DNA of 38,662 bases. Source: a virus. Position 1 is the first letter of the stretch, and each line of letters opens with the position of its first letter. The notes under the pieces were generated by a model that was not told the origin of the DNA, did no database searches, and saw only the letters and a list, made by a program, of their open reading frames with translations. The position numbers and the translations under genes were made by a program. Where the stretch lies: positions 1 through 38,662 of IMG/VR virus record IMGVR_UViG_3300007722_000045. One strand, written 5' to 3'. This document shows, piece by piece, positions 7,236-13,744 of this stretch.

Positions 7236-7409
7236 GCCTATTCAATTCTCTTCAAACAACTAAATCGCAGGTCTTGATTAGCGATCTTCATCCTTTCGGG
7301 TAGTAGTTGAGTACTCTTAGCGGCGAGAGTTTTCCATCCCTGCGATTCGTAATCCAGGTTTAGGGCGTCCGATATTTGCCGACGCTTGCTTGTTACCGCT
7401 TAAGGTGCC

Positions 7410-7838
7410 TTAAATTTTAGATTTTATGTGAGAGCCATGGACACGGACTTGTATATGTCCGTTATAGTATTCGTCGGATTCTAATACTTTGCGCTCGAAT
7501 TGTTCTCGAGCCTCAATGTAAGATGTTTCTGATTTTGATTTACAGTAATAGAGGATTTCTCTAGTGAATTTATCTGTGCCTAATGCTACAACGTCTGTTG
7601 TTAGATTAGGACTCGAGCCATAATATGTTTGCCAGTCTGATTCAATTTTGCCTCGAATCTTTTTTTTCTTCTTTGTGCCGTTCTTTAACTTTACAGTCTT
7701 GTAGGTCGTTTTACTAAATTTTGCTAATTTCTTACCAATATACTTACGCCCGGTAATTGTGTTAGAGATAAGATATACAAATCCAACACAATCTTCGGGC
7801 AATTCATTAATTATACTGCCTTGATAAGTCCAAGTCAA
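7410..7838 (-). CDS. GIY-YIG endonuclease, SegE-like
   Basis: This 142-aa protein has the GIY-YIG layout. GFVY (19-22) and KYIG (32-35) form the two name motifs. A Lys-rich insertion, SDWQTYYGSS, TREILYYC and a C-terminal EAREQFE segment (likely catalytic Glu) follow. The pattern matches the SegE-like GIY-YIG family of T4-like phages, a group of usually free-standing DNA endonucleases linked to homing. The start is TTG, directly after the stop of the Hc1-like gene; the family's early W-x-Y-x-G motif begins right there, and no ATG fits. It is the last gene of the gp47 operon and borders the structured noncoding region, so homing into this intergenic site is a possible origin. Cutting activity is not shown by sequence alone. 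Confidence 0.8.
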   Translation of the reverse strand: MTWTYQGSIINELPEDCVGFVYLISNTITGRKYIGKKLAKFSKTTYKTVKLKNGTKKKKKIRGKIESDWQTYYGSSPNLTTDVVALGTDKFTREILYYCKSKSETSYIEAREQFERKVLESDEYYNGHIQVRVHGSHIKSKI

Positions 7839-8036
7839 TTACTGTGCAGCCTTTTTTGCTTCAACACGAGCATTCTTTTCTGCTGTGATTTCGTTGCGAC
7901 GTGCCTTGACAGCCTTGCTCATTTCTGCAAGTGCTTTACGAGCACGAGTTCCTGCTGCCGCATTACCTGCAGCAAATTTTGCATCTTCTGCCATGTATGC
8001 ATCAAACGCTGATTGAAGTTCATTTTGTGTACTCAT
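7839..8036 (-). CDS. Small histone H1/Hc1-like DNA-binding protein
   Basis: This 65-aa protein is rich in Ala, Lys and Arg. Its centre, FAAGNAAAGTRARKALAEMS, matches the core of bacterial Hc1-type histone H1-like proteins (usual form GNKAAGTRARKAL...). A basic helix follows (KAVKARRNEITAEKNAR) and the end is Lys/Ala-rich. Such proteins bind and compact DNA without sequence preference. Here it is encoded next to gp46/gp47, so it could coat phage DNA or affect host nucleoid and recombination substrates; this is inference. AAAGGAAAA precedes the ATG, and the gene overlaps the upstream small gene by 4 bases. The motif is short, so a structural coincidence cannot be excluded. Confidence 0.65.
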   Translation of the reverse strand: MSTQNELQSAFDAYMAEDAKFAAGNAAAGTRARKALAEMSKAVKARRNEITAEKNARVEAKKAAQ

Positions 8037-8323
8037 TTTTTATTTTCCTTTAAAAGTTTTCTTTGTTCTTTGGCTTCTGTCTTTAAACGGATCTGTTCTT
8101 TATGATCAAGCCAAATTTGTTTTTGAATTTCACTATACTCTTTTTGTAATTGAAATACTTCCATCCTAAACGGATTCATATGTTCTTTTAACTGGCCTAT
8201 GGCCTTTCTTAAACGTCTACAAGATTTATTTGTTGGTTTTTGAGTAAAGCCAATGTGTGCATTATGCAACTCTGTGACTTTTTCCAAGAACTCTTTATAA
8301 ATCTCTGTATATTTCTCTAACAT
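8033..8323 (-). CDS. Hypothetical basic coiled-coil protein
   Basis: This 96-aa protein has no recognised domain. It is strongly helical and charged, with a probable coiled coil over the second half (FRMEVFQLQKEYSEIQKQIW and the Lys/Glu-rich tail). A basic patch (NKSCRRLRKAIGQLKEHM) lies in the middle. It is encoded 6 bases after gp46 and overlaps the Hc1-like gene by 4 bases, so it is co-expressed with recombination and DNA-binding proteins. A role in DNA metabolism is plausible from context only. No clear ribosome site is seen, which suggests coupling to gp46 translation. Confidence 0.7.
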   Translation of the reverse strand: MLEKYTEIYKEFLEKVTELHNAHIGFTQKPTNKSCRRLRKAIGQLKEHMNPFRMEVFQLQKEYSEIQKQIWLDHKEQIRLKTEAKEQRKLLKENKK

Positions 8324-8329
8324 TTAGTA

Positions 8330-10114
8330 TTAATACTCGATATGATCGGCATCATTTGAGTAAGAAGTAAATCCGTTCTCTTTGATAACCTTAAGTACAG
8401 TGTTAACTCGCCCCACTAACTCGTCTTTGTGACTGATCAAGTATATATTCTTATTGCGTTCACGTGCCATCTTCTTTAGAACAGCAAGTCCGGATTCTAC
8501 ACCTGCACTGTCCATTCCTGCATCTATAAGTTCGTCAATGAACAATAAATTAACCTGTTGGTAAAGTCCTTCCCAAACATCTCGGAATGCCCAACTTAGA
8601 CTTAAAATAAGTCTGTTACGTTCACCACGTGATAAGTTATCAAAGTCAAGGTCTTGTCCAAGTTGTGTAATTTCAACGTTTAAATCATTTTGAAATTTTA
8701 CTTGATGTGGCAATCCCATTTTAGAAATATAATATCCTAATCGTTTGTTTAGATAACTTAAATTCTGGTCAATAATCTTTTTACGAATAAAACTATCTTT
8801 ATTAGTCAACAACTTTAACAAAAACTCTTGATGATCTTTAGTTTTAGTTAATTCGTTAATGATATTCCAATTGATTACTTGTAGCGCAGTCTGTTTAAGT
8901 TCTTCTACTTGTTCTTTATACGGATTCAATTCTGCAACTTTATTTGTTAAACTAGTTTCTAAACTATTAAGATTGTTTTTATGACCTAGTGCTTCGGCTT
9001 CTGTTTCATAAAATGTTTCAGGCCGCCTTCCTAAATCTCCAATTGCATCAATAGTTTCTTTGATAGACAACAAACCTACATTAACTTTATCTGCATAGAT
9101 TAAACTGTCTTCTAGATCTTTTTGTGCTTTAAGTAACATTTCTTCATGCTTGTAGTCATGTAGTTCTTGCTCACATGCCGGACATTGTTTATTTGCAAGG
9201 GTTTCTACAGCGCTAGTATATTTGCTAACTGATTTATCAGCCTGTATCTTAGCACTTTCAAGAGTTGCCCGCTGTTTATTCAATTCTTTAACAGTAGAAG
9301 TATCTGAAAGCCATTCTTTTAGATTTTCATGAAGCAATAGTTCTTCGTCAATGTCTACATTTTCTAATTGTAGTATTGCTCTTCCTAACTTTTCGAGGTC
9401 TTCGTTTGTTTTTGTTTCCCAGGCCGAACTTTTAATGCCCAAACTGTCAATGGATTTCTGTACATTCTCGTTCGCAGTTTTAACACCTTCGATTCTGAAT
9501 GTTTCTTGTTGAATAGCATCTTTTGTAATCTTTACTTCTTGTTTTAATCGTTCTGCTTTTTCTGACAGTAGTGTAATGCCTAGCAATTGTTCAATAACTT
9601 CTCTCTGATCTGCTGCTCGCATTGAAAGAAAAGGTTCAGTATAAGTGTTTAACGCAATTAAATGCTTAAACATTGTATGACTCATGCCTAACAATTGCTC
9701 AATAGACTTTTGCGTTTCTCGACTATCGCCTTGACTTTCGTCTTGATCTTCTGTTTTTTGCTCTTGATCATTTACAAAAAACTTTAGTACATTGGGTTTA
9801 CGCCCTCTTTCAATTCGAAAAGCCTGCCCGTTAGTATCAAACTCTACAGTAACAAGCATATGTTTCCCATTTGTCTTGTTAATTAAGTTTTCTTTTTTAA
9901 TATTGGTTAGCGCCTGGCCATACAATGCATACGAAAGCGCATTAATAATAGTTGTTTTACCTGTACCATTTCGACTGCCGCTATCATCTCCACCTAAGTC
10001 TACGTTTTCACCTAATACAAGTGTAAGTTGTGCTTTATCAAAATCAACTGCCTGAGTTTGATTGCCTACACTCATGAAATTTTTCACAGTTATATTATTG
10101 AGTTTGAAAGTCAT
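8330..10114 (-). CDS. gp46: Recombination endonuclease subunit gp46 (Rad50/SbcC-like ATPase)
   Basis: This 594-aa SMC-type ATPase (T4 gp46 is 560 aa) acts with gp47 to resect DNA ends for recombination-dependent replication and repair. All expected elements are visible. Walker A is GSRNGTGKTT near residues 46-55. Two long coiled-coil arms flank a zinc-hook CPAC at about 311-314. The ABC signature LSRGERNRL is followed by Walker B LLFIDELIDAGMD and an H-loop LISHKDEL near the C-terminus. The start codon overlaps the gp47 stop in a 4-base ATGA-type arrangement, so the two subunits are translationally coupled. Nothing essential appears lost. Confidence 0.97.
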   Translation of the reverse strand: MTFKLNNITVKNFMSVGNQTQAVDFDKAQLTLVLGENVDLGGDDSGSRNGTGKTTIINALSYALYGQALTNIKKENLINKTNGKHMLVTVEFDTNGQAFRIERGRKPNVLKFFVNDQEQKTEDQDESQGDSRETQKSIEQLLGMSHTMFKHLIALNTYTEPFLSMRAADQREVIEQLLGITLLSEKAERLKQEVKITKDAIQQETFRIEGVKTANENVQKSIDSLGIKSSAWETKTNEDLEKLGRAILQLENVDIDEELLLHENLKEWLSDTSTVKELNKQRATLESAKIQADKSVSKYTSAVETLANKQCPACEQELHDYKHEEMLLKAQKDLEDSLIYADKVNVGLLSIKETIDAIGDLGRRPETFYETEAEALGHKNNLNSLETSLTNKVAELNPYKEQVEELKQTALQVINWNIINELTKTKDHQEFLLKLLTNKDSFIRKKIIDQNLSYLNKRLGYYISKMGLPHQVKFQNDLNVEITQLGQDLDFDNLSRGERNRLILSLSWAFRDVWEGLYQQVNLLFIDELIDAGMDSAGVESGLAVLKKMARERNKNIYLISHKDELVGRVNTVLKVIKENGFTSYSNDADHIEY

Positions 10115-11124
10115 AGGTTGTTATAAATTGAAAGTAATAATTTTTTATCAAATGAATTTGAATCGATATTCACTAATTGATCTGTAACAATTTGATCTAC
10201 ACTTTCAAATTTTGTTTCGGTTTGATCATCTAAAATAGAATCTAAATTTTCTTTTTCTTGAATTAGACTTATTTCTCTAATATCATATTTGTCTACAAAT
10301 GTTTCTTTAATAAAATTTGCTTCTTCAAAACTGATATCGATATCTAATCCAACTTTGATGTACATTTTATTTTTCATCAACGAAGATTCTTCATCAATTA
10401 GTCTGCTTAATTTTACAGATCTAAATTTAGGAGCATCTTCCCAATCGATGAATTGAGGCACACCGCCCCATTCTAGTGTCATCATGCCACGCTCGTCATC
10501 CCATGTATCTGCAAAGTTATGGGGGAAAGCATTGCCAATGTACCAAACTTTTCCTTTATTTTGCCGTTTGTGGAAGTGACCACTGAACACATAGTCTTGA
10601 TAATGAAAGTGTTCTGCTTGCAGTTCACCGTGATCAGGCATTTGTACCATGGCGTTCATGTAGAACAAAGGTAATTCAAAATGCCCAAACATATATTTGC
10701 TCTTGATCTTGGTAATATCTCGCCATTCATCACTTACTAGCCAAGGAACAAGGGTTACGTCGTCAATAGTAGTAACTTTATCAACTACAGTGACACCCGG
10801 AATATGATGTCCGAACGCAGCACTGTGAATAGTTCGTTTGTCTTTGTAAAACAAATCGTGATTACCAGGGAACCAAAAGAATTGTTCGAATGCTGCACCT
10901 AGTTTTTCTAAACTTCTAATGCTTGCATCTAAGGTAGTTAGATTAATCGAGTTGCGATTATGATGCCAATCGCCAAGAAAAATACAAGTTTCGCAACCTT
11001 CTCGTTTTGCGTTTTCAATAAACCAATCTACAAAGTCTTCACAATCTTGATTATGAGTTGCTGAATTTGATTTTAAACCAAAATGTATGTCTGTAAAACA
11101 CGCTACTTTTTTAAACAAAGCCAT
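10111..11124 (-). CDS. gp47: Recombination endonuclease subunit gp47 (Mre11/SbcD-like nuclease)
   Basis: This 337-aa metallophosphoesterase (T4 gp47 is 339 aa) is the nuclease partner of gp46. The metal-binding motifs are present in order: TDIHFG (residue about 12), FLGDWHHNRNS, WFPGNHDLFY, YMFGHFEL and FSGHFHKRQ. The C-terminal 100 residues are acidic and helical, as expected for the gp46-contact region. The start is placed at ATG 11124, since AGGGAG lies 10 bases upstream. The in-frame TTG at 11130 leaves only 4 bases of spacing. A sigma70-type promoter precedes it, with its -35 box overlapping the end of gp55. Confidence 0.96.
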   Translation of the reverse strand: MALFKKVACFTDIHFGLKSNSATHNQDCEDFVDWFIENAKREGCETCIFLGDWHHNRNSINLTTLDASIRSLEKLGAAFEQFFWFPGNHDLFYKDKRTIHSAAFGHHIPGVTVVDKVTTIDDVTLVPWLVSDEWRDITKIKSKYMFGHFELPLFYMNAMVQMPDHGELQAEHFHYQDYVFSGHFHKRQNKGKVWYIGNAFPHNFADTWDDERGMMTLEWGGVPQFIDWEDAPKFRSVKLSRLIDEESSLMKNKMYIKVGLDIDISFEEANFIKETFVDKYDIREISLIQEKENLDSILDDQTETKFESVDQIVTDQLVNIDSNSFDKKLLLSIYNNL

Positions 11125-11142
11125 TAACAATAGTCTCCCTAT

Positions 11143-11177
11143 TTAATAGTGTAGCATGCTGATATAATAATGTCAAG
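11143..11177 (-). promoter_or_regulatory. Host sigma70-type promoter for the gp47-gp46 operon
   Basis: On the minus strand a perfect TTGACA is followed by a 17-base spacer and TACACT (4 of 6 matches to TATAAT). It ends about 20 bases before the gp47 start codon. The -35 box overlaps the gp55 stop codon, so the operon can be expressed apart from gp55. Confidence 0.65.
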
Positions 11178-12072
11178 TTTCAGTTCCGCTTTCGATATCT
11201 GTTTCTTCCGATTTAGGCATTCTAAAGTTTTTATACAATTCTGCTTGCCTTGCAGTTTCTTCCGCATACTCATCACGGTATTGTCTTGTCATACTTGGAG
11301 TGAACCCATTAATTTCCAGCATATCATCTCGAATATTTTGATTTTTTTTCTCAATGTTTAGTACTCTAGTAAACGAATTAGTAACAGCCGCTGTATAATA
11401 AGCAAACGGATTTTCTGATTTTGATTCGTCGAACTGTAATCCTATTTGACTTAACTGTAGAATTGCTTGTCCACGCATTTCTTCATTATAAGTATAACCA
11501 CGCCAGTTGCTACGTTGTGCATATCGTTCGGAAAGTTTAATAAACATTTTGCCAAGATTTTCAGTAATTCTGCCATGTTCTTTACTAAAATATCCTTTGT
11601 CTAGATCACCTTTCCAATGACTTTTACCTACACACACAAGTTCGTCGTTATCATTGTATTTCCAGTGTTGGAAAGGAGGAAAATTTACCTTATCGTGACT
11701 GTCTGCAGTACTCTTGACTGTTTTTTTACGTCCCGGTGCTAGCGGTATATGATCAAATGTCATAATTCGAAATACTAAGTCGACTTTTTGTATAGTTTTA
11801 TAGTCCTGAGTAAGTTCTGCTAACTTTACTTTTTTATCTCCTTCTGCTCTGGCCTTATTAAACGCCAACAATCCTATTCGTTTAGCCTGTGCTCTTTTAG
11901 CATCAGTGACTGTAAGTCGATTAATTTTATCTAAATTAGTTAGAATAATATCGTGTTGACTGTATTTTTTATCGGTGAAACTGCTGAAAGTAATTTTACT
12001 TTTATGAATCTCTGCTAATAAATCTCTATTATTTAAATATCTAACTTTTGGTCCTGGAGATAGTATTGTCAT
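11173..12072 (-). CDS. gp55: Late-transcription sigma factor gp55, long form
   Basis: This protein is 299 aa; T4 gp55 is 185 aa. T4 gp55 is a minimal sigma factor that directs host RNA polymerase to TATAAATA late promoters. The segment at about residues 190-255 matches the gp55 core: RSNWRGYTYNEEMRGQAI, then FDESKSENPFAYYTAAVTNS and a basic helix (FTRVLNIEKKNQNIRDDML). The first ~150 residues are an added basic domain opening with a VRYLNNRDLLAEI segment like the T4 start, then material with no counterpart that I know. The C-terminus lacks an evident copy of the T4 clamp-binding tail (SLDFLYE). A strong sigma70-type promoter lies directly upstream. The late boxes elsewhere in this window are its expected targets. 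Confidence 0.85.
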   Translation of the reverse strand: MTILSPGPKVRYLNNRDLLAEIHKSKITFSSFTDKKYSQHDIILTNLDKINRLTVTDAKRAQAKRIGLLAFNKARAEGDKKVKLAELTQDYKTIQKVDLVFRIMTFDHIPLAPGRKKTVKSTADSHDKVNFPPFQHWKYNDNDELVCVGKSHWKGDLDKGYFSKEHGRITENLGKMFIKLSERYAQRSNWRGYTYNEEMRGQAILQLSQIGLQFDESKSENPFAYYTAAVTNSFTRVLNIEKKNQNIRDDMLEINGFTPSMTRQYRDEYAEETARQAELYKNFRMPKSEETDIESGTET

Positions 12073-12094
12073 AGTTATAATGTCCCTTTATAAT

Positions 12095-12124
12095 ATTGTA
12101 GCAAATATGCCACATGTGTGTCAA
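12095..12124 (-). promoter_or_regulatory. Host sigma70-type promoter for gp55
   Basis: The minus strand shows TTGACA (12124-12119), an 18-base spacer and TACAAT (12100-12095; 5 of 6 matches). The start would be near 12088, and AGGGA precedes the gp55 ATG at 12072. The spacer contains the palindrome CACATGTG (12111-12118), a possible regulator site. Confidence 0.75.
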
Positions 12125-12148
12125 CCATTTAATGACGGTTTTTTATGT

Positions 12149-12156
12149 GGTAAATA
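12149..12156 (+). promoter_or_regulatory. Weak late-type box before the baseplate operon
   Basis: GGTAAATA shares 6 of 8 bases with TATAAATA and sits 20 bases before the ATG at 12176, with AGGGA (12163-12167) between. It is the best promoter candidate for the first plus-strand baseplate gene, but the match is poor. Confidence 0.3.
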
Positions 12157-12175
12157 AGGTATAGGGAATATATTT

Positions 12176-13447
12176 ATGGCCGACCTTGACTCGCTTAAAC
12201 AAAGATTAGCAAATGCTAATGCAGCCGCCACTGCTGCAAAACCTGCTTATGATGCCGCAAAAGCAAAATCTGATGCTGCATATGCGGCATTGACAAATGT
12301 TATTGCTACCGAAGGACAGTCCGCCAAACTTAGAGAAGTTAATTCATTAAACACGCAAATAAACCAAAATCCAAACGACCCTGCTTTGCAATCAAGGCTT
12401 GTAGAAGTACAAACTTCAATGCAGGAATCTCGAAAACGTATTGCCACAGCGCAGCAACAATCAGACGAAGCAAATGCAGAAAGAAATTCTACTGCTGCCA
12501 CATATTTTGAAGTAGACATGCAAGCCGGAGAATTAGAAGAAGCAATATCGGTACAAGAACAAGCGGATATTGCTGCCCAAGTTGCAGACGGAGAAGCAAA
12601 TGCTGCCCAAGCAGCAGACCCTACTTCGACTATTAAATCACCAGAAGCAACTAATGAATCTGCTACTGATATTGAATCTGCTGAAAAAATGGCAGACCCT
12701 AACAATACACCTGCCGGTAATAACCCAGACGAAGCAGATAGTACAGAAACATATGCTGCCGGTAATAACCCAGACGAAGCAGATTCGACTGCATCGCCAA
12801 GATCATCCGGAGTTCCGTCAGGCGCCCAACTAACCAAACCAGAACCTGCTTCTGCTAAATGGGCAGGTGCTGAAGATTTAAGAGTAATGATAAGGGTACC
12901 TACAGAGTATCTTAAAGGTAAATCCTCGTCGTTATCTGAACTAGGAGGTGTGTTATTTCCGTACACACCTCAAATTAGTTACGACACTCAAGCACAATAT
13001 GGAAGTGTAAATCCTCTTCATAGCAATTATACACAATATTTCTTTAAGCATAGCAGCGTATCTGCTATACAAATTAACGGAAAATTTACAGTTCAAAATG
13101 AACAAGATGGTATAAAATGGTTAGCAGTTCAACATTTATTAAGAGCGCTAACTAAGATGCGGTTCGGAACAGATAAAAATGCCGGAAGTCCCCCACCCAT
13201 ATGTCGTTTAGAAGGGTATGGAGATTATCAATTGAGAAATATTCCTGTTGCTATACAAAGTTTTAAATTTGATTTGCCTGATGGAGTTGATTACATACAG
13301 GTTAAGTCATCGTTTGAAAATTCTTTAGTACCCACATCTTCTGTATTAGCAATAAGTTTAATACCTATTTACAGTGGACGTGAAATACAAAATTATAGTG
13401 TTGATAAATTTTTATCAGGTGAATTCACAGGAAAAGGTTATCTATGA
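12176..13447 (+). CDS. Baseplate tail-tube cap-like protein (gp48-like position) with a long disordered N-terminus
   Basis: This 423-aa protein has two parts. Residues 1 to about 230 are Ala/Gln/Asp/Ser-rich: a coiled coil (AAKPAYDAAKAKSDAAYAAL onward), then a low-complexity linker with two identical AAGNNPDEADST-type units. Residues about 235-423 form a compact beta-rich domain, with VLFPYTPQISYDTQAQYGS, then a GKFTVQNEQDGIKWL segment and SPPPICRLEGYGDYQLRN. This type of domain occurs in phage baseplate and tube-end proteins next to gp53 and gp5, and marine T4-like phages often place gp48 here. Orthology to gp48 is inferred from order and size (T4 gp48 is 364 aa). The stop overlaps the next gene's ATG. 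Confidence 0.6.
   Translation: MADLDSLKQRLANANAAATAAKPAYDAAKAKSDAAYAALTNVIATEGQSAKLREVNSLNTQINQNPNDPALQSRLVEVQTSMQESRKRIATAQQQSDEANAERNSTAATYFEVDMQAGELEEAISVQEQADIAAQVADGEANAAQAADPTSTIKSPEATNESATDIESAEKMADPNNTPAGNNPDEADSTETYAAGNNPDEADSTASPRSSGVPSGAQLTKPEPASAKWAGAEDLRVMIRVPTEYLKGKSSSLSELGGVLFPYTPQISYDTQAQYGSVNPLHSNYTQYFFKHSSVSAIQINGKFTVQNEQDGIKWLAVQHLLRALTKMRFGTDKNAGSPPPICRLEGYGDYQLRNIPVAIQSFKFDLPDGVDYIQVKSSFENSLVPTSSVLAISLIPIYSGREIQNYSVDKFLSGEFTGKGYL
12711..12784 (+). repeat. Two identical 29-base direct repeats in the linker of the tube-cap-like gene
   Basis: The same 29 bases (beginning CTGCCGGTAATAACC) occur at 12711-12739 and 12756-12784, offset by 45 bases. In protein this duplicates a 15-residue GNNPDEADST unit. 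Identity at DNA level points to recent slippage or duplication. Confidence 0.85.
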
Positions 13448-13743
13448 CAATATATTCTAAAACTAGTCCTTACTATGCTACTGAGATAACTGGCGGTTAT
13501 CTTGATGTACTTACATTAAGATCTTTTCCTAATCAAAAAGACGATATTCTTTTTACAGTAACTAATCAATATGAGAATCGTCCTGATTTACTTGCATATG
13601 ATCTTTATGAAGATGTTAATTTGTGGTGGGTGTTTGCTGTTAGAAATAGAAATATTCTAAAAGATCCTACATTTGACCTTGTTGCTGGTATTGAAATTTA
13701 TCTTCCTAAGTTACAAACTCTTAGAGATTCGTTAGGATTGTAA
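13444..13743 (+). CDS. gp53: Baseplate wedge protein gp53-like (short)
   Basis: This 99-aa protein has the core seen in gp53 and LysM-like wedge proteins: ENRPDLLAYDLYEDVNLWWV, FAVRNRNILKDPTFDLVAG and a closing EIYLPKLQTL. The same module in T4 gp53 (196 aa) helps lock neighbouring wedges together; here the protein is about half that length and lacks the T4 C-terminal portion. It overlaps the preceding gene (ATGA) and is followed one base after its stop by the next ATG, so it is translated in a coupled operon. The family assignment is good; exact equivalence to gp53 is moderate. Confidence 0.7.
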   Translation: MTIYSKTSPYYATEITGGYLDVLTLRSFPNQKDDILFTVTNQYENRPDLLAYDLYEDVNLWWVFAVRNRNILKDPTFDLVAGIEIYLPKLQTLRDSLGL

Positions 13744-13744
13744 T

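Larger units (their letters stand above)
6885..7409. ncRNA. 525-base noncoding region dense in inverted repeats; candidate structured RNA(s)
   Basis: No credible gene lies here, although neighbouring genes overlap or are a few bases apart. Stems visible by eye: 6929-6947 (8 bp, 3-base loop); 6995-7039 (6 bp plus 7 bp with a 6-base bulge); 7034-7054 (7 of 8 bp, sharing one arm with the previous stem); 7092-7124 (7 bp); 7205-7228 (10 bp with one bulge, then TCTTTTT); 7263-7347 (9 bp enclosing 67 bases that include a 5-bp stem at 7313-7330); 7339-7358 (8 bp with one bulge); 7365-7385 (5 bp); 7400-7413 (5 bp). No tRNA cloverleaf, tmRNA tag frame, RNase P signature or group I intron core was recognised. 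Known large phage or marine RNAs (GOLLD, IMES classes) cannot be tested here. Strand is unresolved: wobble pairs favour plus in one hairpin and minus in another. Confidence 0.45.

Noticed and set aside
6885-7409. tRNA, tmRNA or group I intron in the noncoding island
   Set aside because: No cloverleaf with a TTCRA T-loop closing correctly, no tag peptide frame and no recognisable P7/S core were found on either strand by eye; minus-strand CAGTTCGAG lacks matching T-stem partners.
12247-12966. Minus-strand frame of 239 codons
   Set aside because: It is antisense to the Ala-rich N-terminus of the tube-cap-like gene, with no ribosome site and no recognisable domain; long antisense frames are common opposite GCN-rich sequence.
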